DNA of 40,115 nucleotides, taken from contig DWYT01000055.1 in the NCBI GenBank assembly GCA_019118545.1, forward strand, positions 1-40,115. Reading direction: 5' to 3'. Below the pieces are notes generated by a model. The model was not told where the DNA came from, did no database searches, and saw only the letters and a list, made by a program, of their open reading frames with translations. Every line of letters begins with the position of its first letter. Position 1 is the stretch's first letter. The DNA comes from Candidatus Mediterraneibacter merdavium. Its GTDB lineage: Bacteria > Bacillota > Clostridia > Lachnospirales > Lachnospiraceae. The position numbers were made by a program, and so were the translations under genes. This document shows positions 1 through 9,601 of the stretch, piece after piece.

Positions 1-1316
1 ACCCCGGAATGTCCGTCCCAGTATATCAGCCTCTCCTGAACTGTCCGTCTGCTGAAAACCACCATTCCGATGGCCACGGCCGCCCAAAGGAAAACCAGCT
101 TCGGAGTCATAAAGTACACGGCTGAAAATGATCCCGCTGTTCCCTCCCCTATAAGATAAGAGAGAAACTCCTGACATTCACTGACCCCTCCGGCATAAAA
201 CGCGATCCATCCCAGACTTATGATCAGAAATGTAGCTGCCCACCGTATCACTGCCGGTATCTTTTCGTACCAGCTTTTTTTCATCATATACCGCTCGGCA
301 ACCACACATCCCCCGTGAACCGCTCCCCAGAGAAGATACTGTCCGCCCGCTCCATGCCAGATCCCTGTCGCAAGAAAGACAAGAAACAGATTGACATAGA
401 CATTCCCCTTGCGGCTTCCGCCAAGCGGGAAATACAGATATTCTCTGAACCATGCTCCAAGGGAGATATGCCACCTTCTCCAGAACTCCGTAATAGAGGT
501 ACTAAGATAGGGGAAATTAAAATTCTCTTTAAATTCAAACCCAAACATCCCGGCCATACCGATGGCCATGTCCGAATACCCTGAAAAGTCCATATATAAT
601 CCAAAGGCGTATGAAATCACAGCGATCCAAGCTGTTCCTGCGTCAATCCCTATCCCCAATTCTATATTATAAAAGATCTGGCTGTATGTATCTGCAAGAA
701 TATCACCGATCAGCACCTTTTTGGAGACGCCGACAATAAACCTCTCTACTCCTTTTACAAATGGGTCAAACCGGATCTCCCGCTCTTTGAGCTGAGCTTC
801 CATATCTTGATATTTTACGATAGGGCCTTGGGATAACTTAGGGAAAAAGGACATATATAAAGCAAAGTCCAGAAAATTCGTACATACTTCTGCCCGGTTA
901 TTATACAGATCCATAAGATATGAAATTGCCTGAAATACAATAAAAGAGATACCAAGCGGCGCTATGATATCCCATGCGGCAAACTCCCGTTCAAATACAC
1001 GGTTAAACACCTCCGCAATCTGATAAGGATATTTGAAATAGACCAGTACTGCCAGATTTACCGCCACTCCGATAAGCAGAGCAGGCTTTGCCTTATTTTT
1101 CAGACAGCCGAAAATGTAATTTGCAAAAATCAGGAACAGCAGCACTTTAATATGCTGTGTTCCGCTCCATGCAAAAAATAAAAGAGAAAAGAAAAGCAAA
1201 ACCGCATTTTGGAGCTTAATGCGGTTTTTTCCTTTTCCAAATTTTTCTATGAACAGAGTACACAATGTACTTGGTATAAAGCAGATTAATATAAAAGTCA
1301 AGGAATTGAATATCAT
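1..1316 (-). CDS. MBOAT family O-acyltransferase (AlgI/DltB-like), C-terminus runs off the window
   Basis: Manual minus-strand translation from ATG at 1316 (MIFNSLTFILICFIPSTLC...) contains FWRRWHISLGAWFREYLYFPLGGSRKGN and ATGIWHGA, hallmark MBOAT motifs; absent from the ORF track because it is open at the edge. Confidence 0.85.
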   Translation of the reverse strand, partial: MIFNSLTFILICFIPSTLCTLFIEKFGKGKNRIKLQNAVLLFFSLLFFAWSGTQHIKVLLFLIFANYIFGCLKNKAKPALLIGVAVNLAVLVYFKYPYQIAEVFNRVFEREFAAWDIIAPLGISFIVFQAISYLMDLYNNRAEVCTNFLDFALYMSFFPKLSQGPIVKYQDMEAQLKEREIRFDPFVKGVERFIVGVSKKVLIGDILADTYSQIFYNIELGIGIDAGTAWIAVISYAFGLYMDFSGYSDMAIGMAGMFGFEFKENFNFPYLSTSITEFWRRWHISLGAWFREYLYFPLGGSRKGNVYVNLFLVFLATGIWHGAGGQYLLWGAVHGGCVVAERYMMKKSWYEKIPAVIRWAATFLIISLGWIAFYAGGVSECQEFLSYLIGEGTAGSFSAVYFMTPKLVFLWAAVAIGMVVFSRRTVQERLIYWDGHSG

Positions 1317-1348
1317 TTGTACATACTCCCCTCAATTTCTCTTTCTCA

Positions 1349-2464
1349 TTACTGCAGCGTTGTCTGTCCGACGTAATTGATCGCTATGTATGTTTTCCCT
1401 CGGTTAATTGATATTTCCTCGCCGTTTTCGTCGTAGAGCATGAGTCTCGCCCATTCGCTCGTACTGCCATCCTCACTGCCGTTCTTCGCCCAGTGAATCT
1501 TCTGCATACCGCCGTTCGAGATGTAATAACCGACAGCGTCGTCTCCGCCGAGCCAATTCACTTCTTTATGACCCACCTCGTCGCGGACTGTTATAGAAGT
1601 TTCTAATATAATCACATTTGTAAACGCAAGCTGATTTCCCGTCTGCCCGTCTATCTGCGGTGAACCCGCATTTTCTTTCAGGTAGGTCTTTGTATTTGCG
1701 TCATAGATTAAGGCTGCTGTCTGAGCGCCAAAGTTAATATCTGCCCGCGTACATTCTCCACCCTCAGGCTTCAGCTGTTCTTCCAGACCATTAAACTGGA
1801 AAGCCGCGTCCCGCTTGTCCTCAACGAGATCGGTTCTTATCCCGTTTGACTGCACATAATTCGCGAACATTGTCCCGTCAAAATATGCCGTATGCTCCAG
1901 CGCATACCCGGAATTCAGCCTGCTCTGATCCCTTCCGAACATACCGCCCGGGTTATTCATGCCGTCAAATTGATCCAGCTTCAGAGCAGCCAGATAATCC
2001 GCAATGGTGTCATCGATTCCCCAGTTTACATAGAATGCGTCGAACCCTTGGGACATCGCCGGGAAATATCCCCTGCAGCTTCTGATCGCGCACACCTTGG
2101 GAACGGTTGTGTAATCTCCATATAAAGCCATAAATCGTGTCTGGTCGCCTTCCACAGGGATCTCAAAGATAATATCCGCCTCCTCGACACCGTATTGCGG
2201 CATCGCTGCGGGAATATTATTCACCATCACCGCAACCGGGCGCTTCCCAATCGCCCCCTCAGTCAAGTCAGGGATTCCGGTGAGGAGATTCTGATTTTCC
2301 GGAATTACTTCCTCCGGTTCCTCGGGTTCTTCTGGCGCTTCCTCCTTCTGCTCCTTCTGGACAGGCTTCGTCTCTTCCTTCGGCTCCTCCTTTTTTGAAC
2401 ATGCCGGAAGAATGGTCAATGCCAGAACAACTGACAGGCAAATAAGCAATACTTTCTTTTTCAT
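1349..2464 (-). CDS. DUF3048 domain lipoprotein
   Basis: Start MKKKVLLICLSVVLALTILPACSKKEE (lipobox LPAC) with GGGGGA SD; PVAVMVNNIPAAMPQYGVEEADIIFEIPVEG typical of DUF3048; ORF-track start at 2518 is probably upstream of the real start. Confidence 0.8.
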   Translation of the reverse strand: MKKKVLLICLSVVLALTILPACSKKEEPKEETKPVQKEQKEEAPEEPEEPEEVIPENQNLLTGIPDLTEGAIGKRPVAVMVNNIPAAMPQYGVEEADIIFEIPVEGDQTRFMALYGDYTTVPKVCAIRSCRGYFPAMSQGFDAFYVNWGIDDTIADYLAALKLDQFDGMNNPGGMFGRDQSRLNSGYALEHTAYFDGTMFANYVQSNGIRTDLVEDKRDAAFQFNGLEEQLKPEGGECTRADINFGAQTAALIYDANTKTYLKENAGSPQIDGQTGNQLAFTNVIILETSITVRDEVGHKEVNWLGGDDAVGYYISNGGMQKIHWAKNGSEDGSTSEWARLMLYDENGEEISINRGKTYIAINYVGQTTLQ

Positions 2465-2506
2465 AGTCTTCCCCCATCTTTCTGTAGATTCATTATCGTT
2501 TCCCGT

Positions 2507-2512
2507 AGTATA
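2507..2512 (-). promoter_or_regulatory. Putative extended -10 (TGt-TATACT) for the DUF3048 gene
   Basis: Minus strand reads TGTGTTATACTACGGG; no convincing -35. Confidence 0.3.
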
Positions 2513-2581
2513 ACACATCTATCGGGAATCTTCTATTTTTATTTTCCTTTTCTGTCATTTTTGTAATTCTGCCGCAGCCGT

Positions 2582-4030
2582 CTAATCCGAATGCTCAGAC
2601 TCAGCAGCGCTTCTATTCGTCCCGCACATTATCCACACGAGAGGAAGGCTGATGATGAGCGGATAACCATAGCGGAACACCACGACCGGGGAGAGCATCA
2701 GCGTCCCCCACAAACCGATCAGCAGCAGGAACGGCGCAGACATATTCCATGCCTTTCTCCTGACGCATACGATAACTCCTGCGACGATCAGCCAGAATGC
2801 CACGGCAATGCTGTATACAAATCTCATCCCCGGAATACGGTTATATCCTCCCGTCTCTGTCATTTTCTCATAAAACCCACTCAGTCCGGGAAGCAGACTG
2901 TGCCGCTGTATAAACACCTGCCCTTCCCACGAAGAACCCGCCATCTCAGGACCCGCGCAGTTATATGTGATGTAGTCGAGGAAGGTTCCCGGATCCGGGT
3001 ACTGCATAAACGGATTCCAGAATCCGATATTCGTATCGAAAAAAGCCTCTATATATACGACCGGACATTTGATTCCCATCTGAATCCACAGCTTAAAAAA
3101 CGCTATCGGGTCTTCGTCAAAAAGACCTGAATTAAAACTGTCTTTCACAAAATCAGACACCCTCGGCGCGTAGAGTTCATAAGTAGGCATATATGTTTCA
3201 GCCAGCTCCCACTGTTCTTCCGTAAATTCCTCAGGAGCGGCCAGCATAGTGCGGGCGAGCTGTTGGATCGGCGCGCTCAGCATCTCCGCACTGCTGCCCT
3301 TCTTCACATCCAGAAGTCCGTACACCGGTCCTGTGAATATCCCCCATACAAGGACGACACACATCCCCATCACAAGAGCTTTCTTCCAGTATGTCCGGCA
3401 TACAATCAGAAGGGCGGGCAGCGAGAATATAAAAATATAAATTCCAGTGTTGCGGAACGCGCACATTAAAAACACAAGCAGTACATACATTCCTATCTTC
3501 TTCCATGACCGGAAAAATCCCGCCGGGTCACAGACGATCTGATACGTTCTGATCAGCACGAGCAGGAACATTCCTGCAAAGATCGTATCCTTTGTTGTCG
3601 TCAATGCGGACAGCGGATTATAAGGAATCAAAGCGTAAAACAGTACACTAAGCAGACAGCATACCATGCCCGCGCTCTGCTTAAGTACCTTGACCATATA
3701 GGCGAGTACCGCCGACAAGAAGATCATCTGCAGCAGGGATAGGACAGACATGCCAGCTTCCCACGTCCCGAAGAGTTCCTTCCCCATTTCCAAAGCCGCG
3801 CCCAAAAGATACGTATACAGTATCGGGTGATGCGCACTGATCTCCCCCTCCAGATACCACCTCATCTGAAATATATTATCCCCCATATAGACGCCGGGCC
3901 ACGCTGCCAGAAACACAGGCAGCCAGCACAGGAAGATGAATGCCCACGCTCCTTTGAATGTGAAAAGAAACTCTGCGGCAGCGCGGCATATTTTCTTTAT
4001 ATCTGTTGATTTAATTTTACTAATTTGCAT
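2582..4030 (-). CDS. Polytopic membrane protein, DUF6020/GT-C glycosyltransferase-like
   Basis: About 10 hydrophobic segments; WPGVYMGDNIFQMRWYLEGEISAHHPILYTYLLG and LSALTTTKDTIFAG motifs; SD GGGGG before ATG at 4030. Confidence 0.55.
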   Translation of the reverse strand: MQISKIKSTDIKKICRAAAEFLFTFKGAWAFIFLCWLPVFLAAWPGVYMGDNIFQMRWYLEGEISAHHPILYTYLLGAALEMGKELFGTWEAGMSVLSLLQMIFLSAVLAYMVKVLKQSAGMVCCLLSVLFYALIPYNPLSALTTTKDTIFAGMFLLVLIRTYQIVCDPAGFFRSWKKIGMYVLLVFLMCAFRNTGIYIFIFSLPALLIVCRTYWKKALVMGMCVVLVWGIFTGPVYGLLDVKKGSSAEMLSAPIQQLARTMLAAPEEFTEEQWELAETYMPTYELYAPRVSDFVKDSFNSGLFDEDPIAFFKLWIQMGIKCPVVYIEAFFDTNIGFWNPFMQYPDPGTFLDYITYNCAGPEMAGSSWEGQVFIQRHSLLPGLSGFYEKMTETGGYNRIPGMRFVYSIAVAFWLIVAGVIVCVRRKAWNMSAPFLLLIGLWGTLMLSPVVVFRYGYPLIISLPLVWIMCGTNRSAAESEHSD

Positions 4031-4065
4031 GATACCCCCATTCCCAAACATCGCGTAAATCCGCC

Positions 4066-6585
4066 CTATAATATATCACGGCCTGTCCGTTTCCGCAATA
4101 TGCAGCATGCCGTCCACACACCCAGCGATACCAGTGATATGAGTATTCCTGTACCCGTCCCATGAGCATGATATACCATCTCTATCTGATTGTCCCCGTC
4201 TGTCACAGGAATCATGGTGAGAACTCCCGCCCCCTGTTCTGTCTGAACCTCAAGTCCGTTTACAGTCACTGTCCAACCCGTATCATAGGGCACGGTGACA
4301 AGCATCCATCCTTCTCCCTGAGAATGGTAGCTGCCTGATACATATCCGTCCTCAAATACACTCACATCCATCTGCCTGTTCCTGAGCTCTTCCACCGCAG
4401 ACTGAAACAGTTCCATATCCAGTCTGTAGAACTGGATCTCCGCATTCTCAGGTGCGTCCCAGAATCCTTCAAACACTGCCTCATGAGCAAGGCCGCTGTC
4501 GCCCAGATTAAACACCAGATAGCTGAGCCAGCACTGATAATCACAGCGGTATTCTCCGTCGACATACAGTTTCAGGTTTTCAGCATTTCCTCTCATATAC
4601 CCATACAGAAGGCCCTCCTGATCTGCCTGCGCAGTGCGGATTTGCAGATATTCTCCTTCTTTCTCCGCCGCATAATCCACAGGTTCAAATATCCTGATTT
4701 CCCTGCCCAGAAGACTTGAGAACAACAGGTTCTGATATTCAAAAGGATTCCCGTTCTCTATTGGCTCCATGGCATTTTCGGAAACACCGAATCCAAGGGA
4801 CAGCGCATACGGATTCTCATAAATGATTTTTCCATTGTAGTCTGAGAGGCCGCTCACTGCCTCATATCCCGATACTTCCACCGCGTTCTTAGAAGCCGCA
4901 TACTTGATCCCAAGCAGACTGTCCGACGGCAGAATCGCTTCATCATAGATCGTAAAATCCACTGCGTCTGAGTATCCAAGACTGGAGATAAACTCTGCCG
5001 TACTCATCTCATAGGCAGAGGAATAATGGGAGATCCCGCTGTATCCGTATGCCAGACTTTCATTGAAATAAGGGGTGCATTTCGTTATATTGTCATCTCT
5101 TGCCGAGGTCTGCTCTATCCGGTAAAATCCGCCGCCATTATACTCCCTGATATCCTCACTCTGCCGCAGGGCACCCGGCACATAGTTTTCATATCGATCC
5201 CCCTCTATATAAAACATCTGCCGAAAATCAAGACAGCCGTTGCATGCTATCTCAACGGCCAGCAGCACACCGATCAGCACGGTGCGCCAGCGTTTCAGAA
5301 CAGGAACGGCAAAGATTAGTATATATGCACCTAATATCAAAAAAGCCGCCACAAGATATCTCGGATTGAACTGCTCTGTATAATCCAGACAGAGAAGAAC
5401 CGCCGCAAATCCCCCCGCACAGCCAATCAGCATCCGTTTGTCCTTCTCAAAATCGACCCGCTCAAGAGCTGACGCCGCGATGAACAAAAAGAGGAAAATC
5501 ACAAGAAAACTAAATCGGCAGTAATAGCTCCATGCGTATCTCAGACCATTCCATATACATTCCAGCGGCATAAGCCAGCAGCTTACAAGCATAAATCCGA
5601 GAAATACTCCTGAGGCTATTTTCTCTTTCAATGGGATTCTCTTGCAGAGAAAGAAAAAGATTACCAAAATCAGCATGAAAATACCACAGTAAATGGACAG
5701 CGACTCCTTATTCCCCACCGTTCCCGGCACAAATCCTCTGAGGATTTTGACCAGAGGATCATGTGTATAGATCGTAAAGATCGAAGAGTCAAAGACCTTT
5801 TTCCCGCCGGAGAGACCGATCATAACAGGATAGAACACACATGCACTCAGCATAACGCCAAGCGCCTCCGCCACGCAAAATTTCACGAAATCTCCGCAGA
5901 GCCTAAAGCCTGCCCTTCTCCCCTGCTTTTCCTTTAGTACCCACTCAAAAAGGAACCAACAGACAGAGAACAGGCAGACCATATAACCGGTATACCAGTT
6001 CAGAATAATGTTTATCCCTGTGGACACATAGAACAGGCCATACTTTTTCTTCTCCACACAGCGGTATACACCCAGCATTACAAGAGGGAGCATAATTACT
6101 CCGTCAAGCCACATGATGTTAAAGACCTGCGTCATATTGTACTGCATCAGGGCATACGCAAAGCCAAGTAGAAAGACCCACACCTCTTTCAGTCCGGCGA
6201 ACCTTTTCCTGAAAAACAAATTCGCCGTGATCCCGCACAATCCCAGCTTTAATGCCGTGAGCATAAAGATAAAAAGAGGGAGCTTCTCCTGAGAGAAGAA
6301 CACGCACAGCAGATTCAGCGGATTCATCAGATAATATCCGAACAGCGCGACCGTAGGTCCGCCCAGAGATTTTGAAAAAGAGTAAAACAGACTGGCATCG
6401 CCCTGAAGCACCTTCTGGAGCCATGCAAAATAATCAATATACTGGATGTCCAGATCTTCAAGAAGATTCGATACACTGCCGAAAGGGTAGAGGTGCGCCG
6501 CCGCTGCCATGACCACATATACCACGATCGGGGCCGCAAAGGCCGCACTCCTCCATATCCGGCTTTTCCACTGCTCTTTTCTCAT
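4066..6585 (-). CDS. YfhO family membrane protein
   Basis: Polytopic; YPFGSVSNLLEDLDIQYIDYFAWLQKVLQGDASLFYSFSKSLGGPTVALFGYYLMNPLNLL is typical of YfhO; large extracellular beta-rich C-terminal domain and final TM. Confidence 0.8.
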   Translation of the reverse strand: MRKEQWKSRIWRSAAFAAPIVVYVVMAAAAHLYPFGSVSNLLEDLDIQYIDYFAWLQKVLQGDASLFYSFSKSLGGPTVALFGYYLMNPLNLLCVFFSQEKLPLFIFMLTALKLGLCGITANLFFRKRFAGLKEVWVFLLGFAYALMQYNMTQVFNIMWLDGVIMLPLVMLGVYRCVEKKKYGLFYVSTGINIILNWYTGYMVCLFSVCWFLFEWVLKEKQGRRAGFRLCGDFVKFCVAEALGVMLSACVFYPVMIGLSGGKKVFDSSIFTIYTHDPLVKILRGFVPGTVGNKESLSIYCGIFMLILVIFFFLCKRIPLKEKIASGVFLGFMLVSCWLMPLECIWNGLRYAWSYYCRFSFLVIFLFLFIAASALERVDFEKDKRMLIGCAGGFAAVLLCLDYTEQFNPRYLVAAFLILGAYILIFAVPVLKRWRTVLIGVLLAVEIACNGCLDFRQMFYIEGDRYENYVPGALRQSEDIREYNGGGFYRIEQTSARDDNITKCTPYFNESLAYGYSGISHYSSAYEMSTAEFISSLGYSDAVDFTIYDEAILPSDSLLGIKYAASKNAVEVSGYEAVSGLSDYNGKIIYENPYALSLGFGVSENAMEPIENGNPFEYQNLLFSSLLGREIRIFEPVDYAAEKEGEYLQIRTAQADQEGLLYGYMRGNAENLKLYVDGEYRCDYQCWLSYLVFNLGDSGLAHEAVFEGFWDAPENAEIQFYRLDMELFQSAVEELRNRQMDVSVFEDGYVSGSYHSQGEGWMLVTVPYDTGWTVTVNGLEVQTEQGAGVLTMIPVTDGDNQIEMVYHAHGTGTGILISLVSLGVWTACCILRKRTGRDIL

Positions 6586-6612
6586 CTGGTCTCCTCCGTT
6601 TCTCTCCATCTC

Positions 6613-9528
6613 TTAATATTTAACAATATATATCTGCATATCTTCCGCTTCAACATCTTCCGGCAGGAAGATTTCGCACTGAAGACCGTAGAAATTCTCA
6701 TAGCTGTTCAGCTCCAAGTAAGAAACCAGCCTCCCCCCAGTCTCTTCATCCGGGAAAAACTGTGCCTCTGTAACCACTTCTTCTCCCTTCACGATCCTGA
6801 ACCGTCCCTCGGAGACATTCTCCTCCACTTCTACTACAGCCGTGATCCCATATCCGCCCGCAGTTAAAGTGAATGAAGCATTATCACTGACCAGACCGTC
6901 CTTCTCTCTGTTTTCAAAATATGATTTGCTGATGCCATATTCCGTAGAGAGAATCATTCCTTTCTCAGACGCTTTCTTCTCAAGACCGCTTTCTTTTGGT
7001 ACTAAGATTACATACCCTCCTGTTTTAGACACAATCGTATAATCAGTGATCAGACTAAAGACGAAAATTTCATCGTTCGGTATGACAAGAATCTGCTCTG
7101 TTGTGGTTCCCTCCCAGTCTTCCCCGTAAATGCTCAGACTTACCTGCTGTTCCTGACACAGACTTTTCAGTTCTTCTATGCTGATATCACAGTTCTTATA
7201 GGGATGCAGATACACGATGCCCGCCTCGCTGTCCAGCTCTTTCACCGCGTCCACCATCTTCCGCACATTTTCTTCGGATTCAGCGCCCACCTCATACTGA
7301 TTTGAAATTCTCTTGAACGTACATCCCGTAAGCCTCAGGCGCGAACCGTCGTTCAAAGTGATGACCGGCTCCAGTCCCTGAGTCGCGTTGCACGATAAAG
7401 CTATCTCCAACAGAAGACTTCCGTCCTCTGCAAAATCTGACCGTTCAATCGTCTGACTGTAGATGCAGACCTCTCTCCCGTCTCTCCACAGCTCGACCGT
7501 TCCCACCTCGTCGTAATATGCTTCCAGCAGCTCCAGTTCAAATGTGACAGATACCTCTCCCCCGGAAAAAGGCACTTTATAACCATAGATAAAGTCCCCT
7601 TCTGTCCCGCTGGACTCTAATGCAAGGCGCCCGCCGCTCTCCGTGTCTATATCGCTGACAAACTGATCCAAAGGCACATTCGTCTCGTAATCCATATACG
7701 GCTTCAGACTGATGCCCTGTTCCTCTATCATCTCCTGAAGGCGTTCCCCCTTGACATGAATATATTCCCCATTGTCAAGCTGGGCGCAGAGATATCCCTC
7801 CGCCACAAGCTCCGGATACTCCATGTAATAGCTGGTGAGAAACACGGCTTCCTCCAGCTCCGCAGGCGGAAGTCCGGGCATGATCTTATGATCCTTTAAC
7901 ATATACTGATAAAGCAGGTTTGTAGAATGATGCGTATCCGCAGTCGCGGATTTCTGTACATAGATCTCATATGGAAGCGCCCCCTGTTCATCAAGCGGGT
8001 GAAGGATCTCGTATATATCGTCCGCATATTGATAATTCAGCCTTCCCCTCTCCCCGTCTGTCACGACCGCTCCATACGCGTATTCATAAAAAAGCACAAG
8101 GCAAAGTACGCCCGTCAGCAGACGAATCTTATTCCTTCTGGACAAAACGTAGCACACAAATGTCAGCAGGAACGCCGCTATGATTCCCGGAACATACGCC
8201 CGGAACCGGATGGCCTCATTCCATCCGTCCACGCCTGAGAACGGCGCATACTCCCAGAAGGTTCCCGAATAATCAGCCACATAGGGCAGGATGCAGAATG
8301 TCCAGAAGCCTTCCAGCAGGATCATCCCCCCTATGACATACGGGAACATTTTCGTGAAGGATTCTTTATATTGTCTCAGATACAGCAGGCCCAGCATAAG
8401 CACGGGTCCGAAATAGACCGCGTAATACCTGATATAAGTCAGCGCCCTCATTGAATCGTTGTTGTCGCCGCTCTCAATAGCCGCTGTAACGCCCCCCAGC
8501 CATGAGAAAGACTGTCCAAGTATGGTGATGGCAACCGCCGCCAGAGAAAAGATTGCGATCACGGTATAGGCACTGCTGTTCCCACTGTGACCTTCCTGCG
8601 CCGCCTCCTTTCTCTTCACAAGCGCTTTCCATATCAAACCGCTCCCTATAAGCGCGCTGAACAGGGCAAATCCCCCGAGCATCACAAACATTGTGTTAAT
8701 CTGCCCCACAACAATATAGATCCAGCCTGTCAAAGACTTTAAGGACTCAAAGACCGCAGATATGGAAAATGAAACACTGGTATTGTCGATCGCTTCCCCG
8801 GACTCTGCCCCTAACGTCAGGACAGCCATAAAATCGATCATCCTTGTACTGAACAAATATCCGGCGGCGCCTGTGACAACAGCGATCACAGGGGAGACCA
8901 GCCACTTCCGATATGTCCAGAGATAAAATACTACAAGTACCGCCACAGCGATCCACGAGGTGACCGCGCGGGAGTGGATGGTCATCGAATAGATAAGCGC
9001 CAGTATCAGGAACACCGTCAGTATCCGCTTCTCCTTTTTCCGATCCACATTTTCGTTCAGGCAGAGCAGGAGCAGGACCACGATCCAGTTAAGAAGAATA
9101 AACATGCTCTCATTATATATATATACTGCCCGCAATGTGACAAAATAAGAACATGCCACCGACGCAAGACACACAAAAGATTCCTCCGCATCGCGGAAGA
9201 ATCTCTTCATGATATAGAAGCATACCGGCGCAGTCAGCGCTTGGACAACAGCCATGACCGCCACCATAATCCGGTACAGGATCACCGGGTCTTCGATCAT
9301 GCGGAGCAGAGGCGCGAAAAAGACCGTCAGGCCGAAACCATAATACCTGTACGATTCCATCACCCCGCTCCAGTCAAGTCCGATAAGCCTCGCTGGCGTC
9401 ATGAGCATAAATACCTCGTCCCCCGTGTTATTAAGAGGGTATGTCCAGAACAAAAAAATGAGCCTTGGCAGCAGCGCCGCCAGAAAAGCGATAATAATAA
9501 ATCTGTGTTTTGATATACGATACTTCAT
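6613..9528 (-). CDS. Large polytopic membrane protein, GT-C/GT39-like glycosyltransferase
   Basis: 971 aa, N-terminal half with many TM segments (PLNNTGDEVFMLMTPARLIGLDWSG), C-terminal soluble domain. Confidence 0.5.
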   Translation of the reverse strand: MKYRISKHRFIIIAFLAALLPRLIFLFWTYPLNNTGDEVFMLMTPARLIGLDWSGVMESYRYYGFGLTVFFAPLLRMIEDPVILYRIMVAVMAVVQALTAPVCFYIMKRFFRDAEESFVCLASVACSYFVTLRAVYIYNESMFILLNWIVVLLLLCLNENVDRKKEKRILTVFLILALIYSMTIHSRAVTSWIAVAVLVVFYLWTYRKWLVSPVIAVVTGAAGYLFSTRMIDFMAVLTLGAESGEAIDNTSVSFSISAVFESLKSLTGWIYIVVGQINTMFVMLGGFALFSALIGSGLIWKALVKRKEAAQEGHSGNSSAYTVIAIFSLAAVAITILGQSFSWLGGVTAAIESGDNNDSMRALTYIRYYAVYFGPVLMLGLLYLRQYKESFTKMFPYVIGGMILLEGFWTFCILPYVADYSGTFWEYAPFSGVDGWNEAIRFRAYVPGIIAAFLLTFVCYVLSRRNKIRLLTGVLCLVLFYEYAYGAVVTDGERGRLNYQYADDIYEILHPLDEQGALPYEIYVQKSATADTHHSTNLLYQYMLKDHKIMPGLPPAELEEAVFLTSYYMEYPELVAEGYLCAQLDNGEYIHVKGERLQEMIEEQGISLKPYMDYETNVPLDQFVSDIDTESGGRLALESSGTEGDFIYGYKVPFSGGEVSVTFELELLEAYYDEVGTVELWRDGREVCIYSQTIERSDFAEDGSLLLEIALSCNATQGLEPVITLNDGSRLRLTGCTFKRISNQYEVGAESEENVRKMVDAVKELDSEAGIVYLHPYKNCDISIEELKSLCQEQQVSLSIYGEDWEGTTTEQILVIPNDEIFVFSLITDYTIVSKTGGYVILVPKESGLEKKASEKGMILSTEYGISKSYFENREKDGLVSDNASFTLTAGGYGITAVVEVEENVSEGRFRIVKGEEVVTEAQFFPDEETGGRLVSYLELNSYENFYGLQCEIFLPEDVEAEDMQIYIVKY

Positions 9529-9568
9529 TTGGTACTCCCATTTTTAACCTTTTGCTGATATGTGTAAT

Positions 9569-9598
9569 ATTATAGCAGGTTATGTCCCCCTTATTCAA
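9569..9598 (-). promoter_or_regulatory. Putative sigma-A promoter for the 971-aa gene
   Basis: TTGAAT - 18 nt - TATAAT on the minus strand in the gap after the eCIS operon; suggests the membrane-protein genes are a separate transcription unit. Confidence 0.5.
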
Positions 9599-9601
9599 TA
9601 A

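Noticed and set aside
8974-9513. 179-aa plus-strand ORF rich in His/Arg/Gln
   Set aside because: Antisense of TM segments of the 971-aa membrane protein, a typical artefact
1349-9528. Left-hand membrane-protein genes as part of the CIS
   Set aside because: MBOAT, YfhO, GT-C and DUF3048 families fit cell-surface polymer functions; a separate promoter precedes them
9541-9601. Possible terminator between the SpoIIE gene and the 971-aa gene
   Set aside because: AACCTGCT/AGCAAAAGGTT pairing is bulged and not followed by a U-tract; the region is better explained as a promoter
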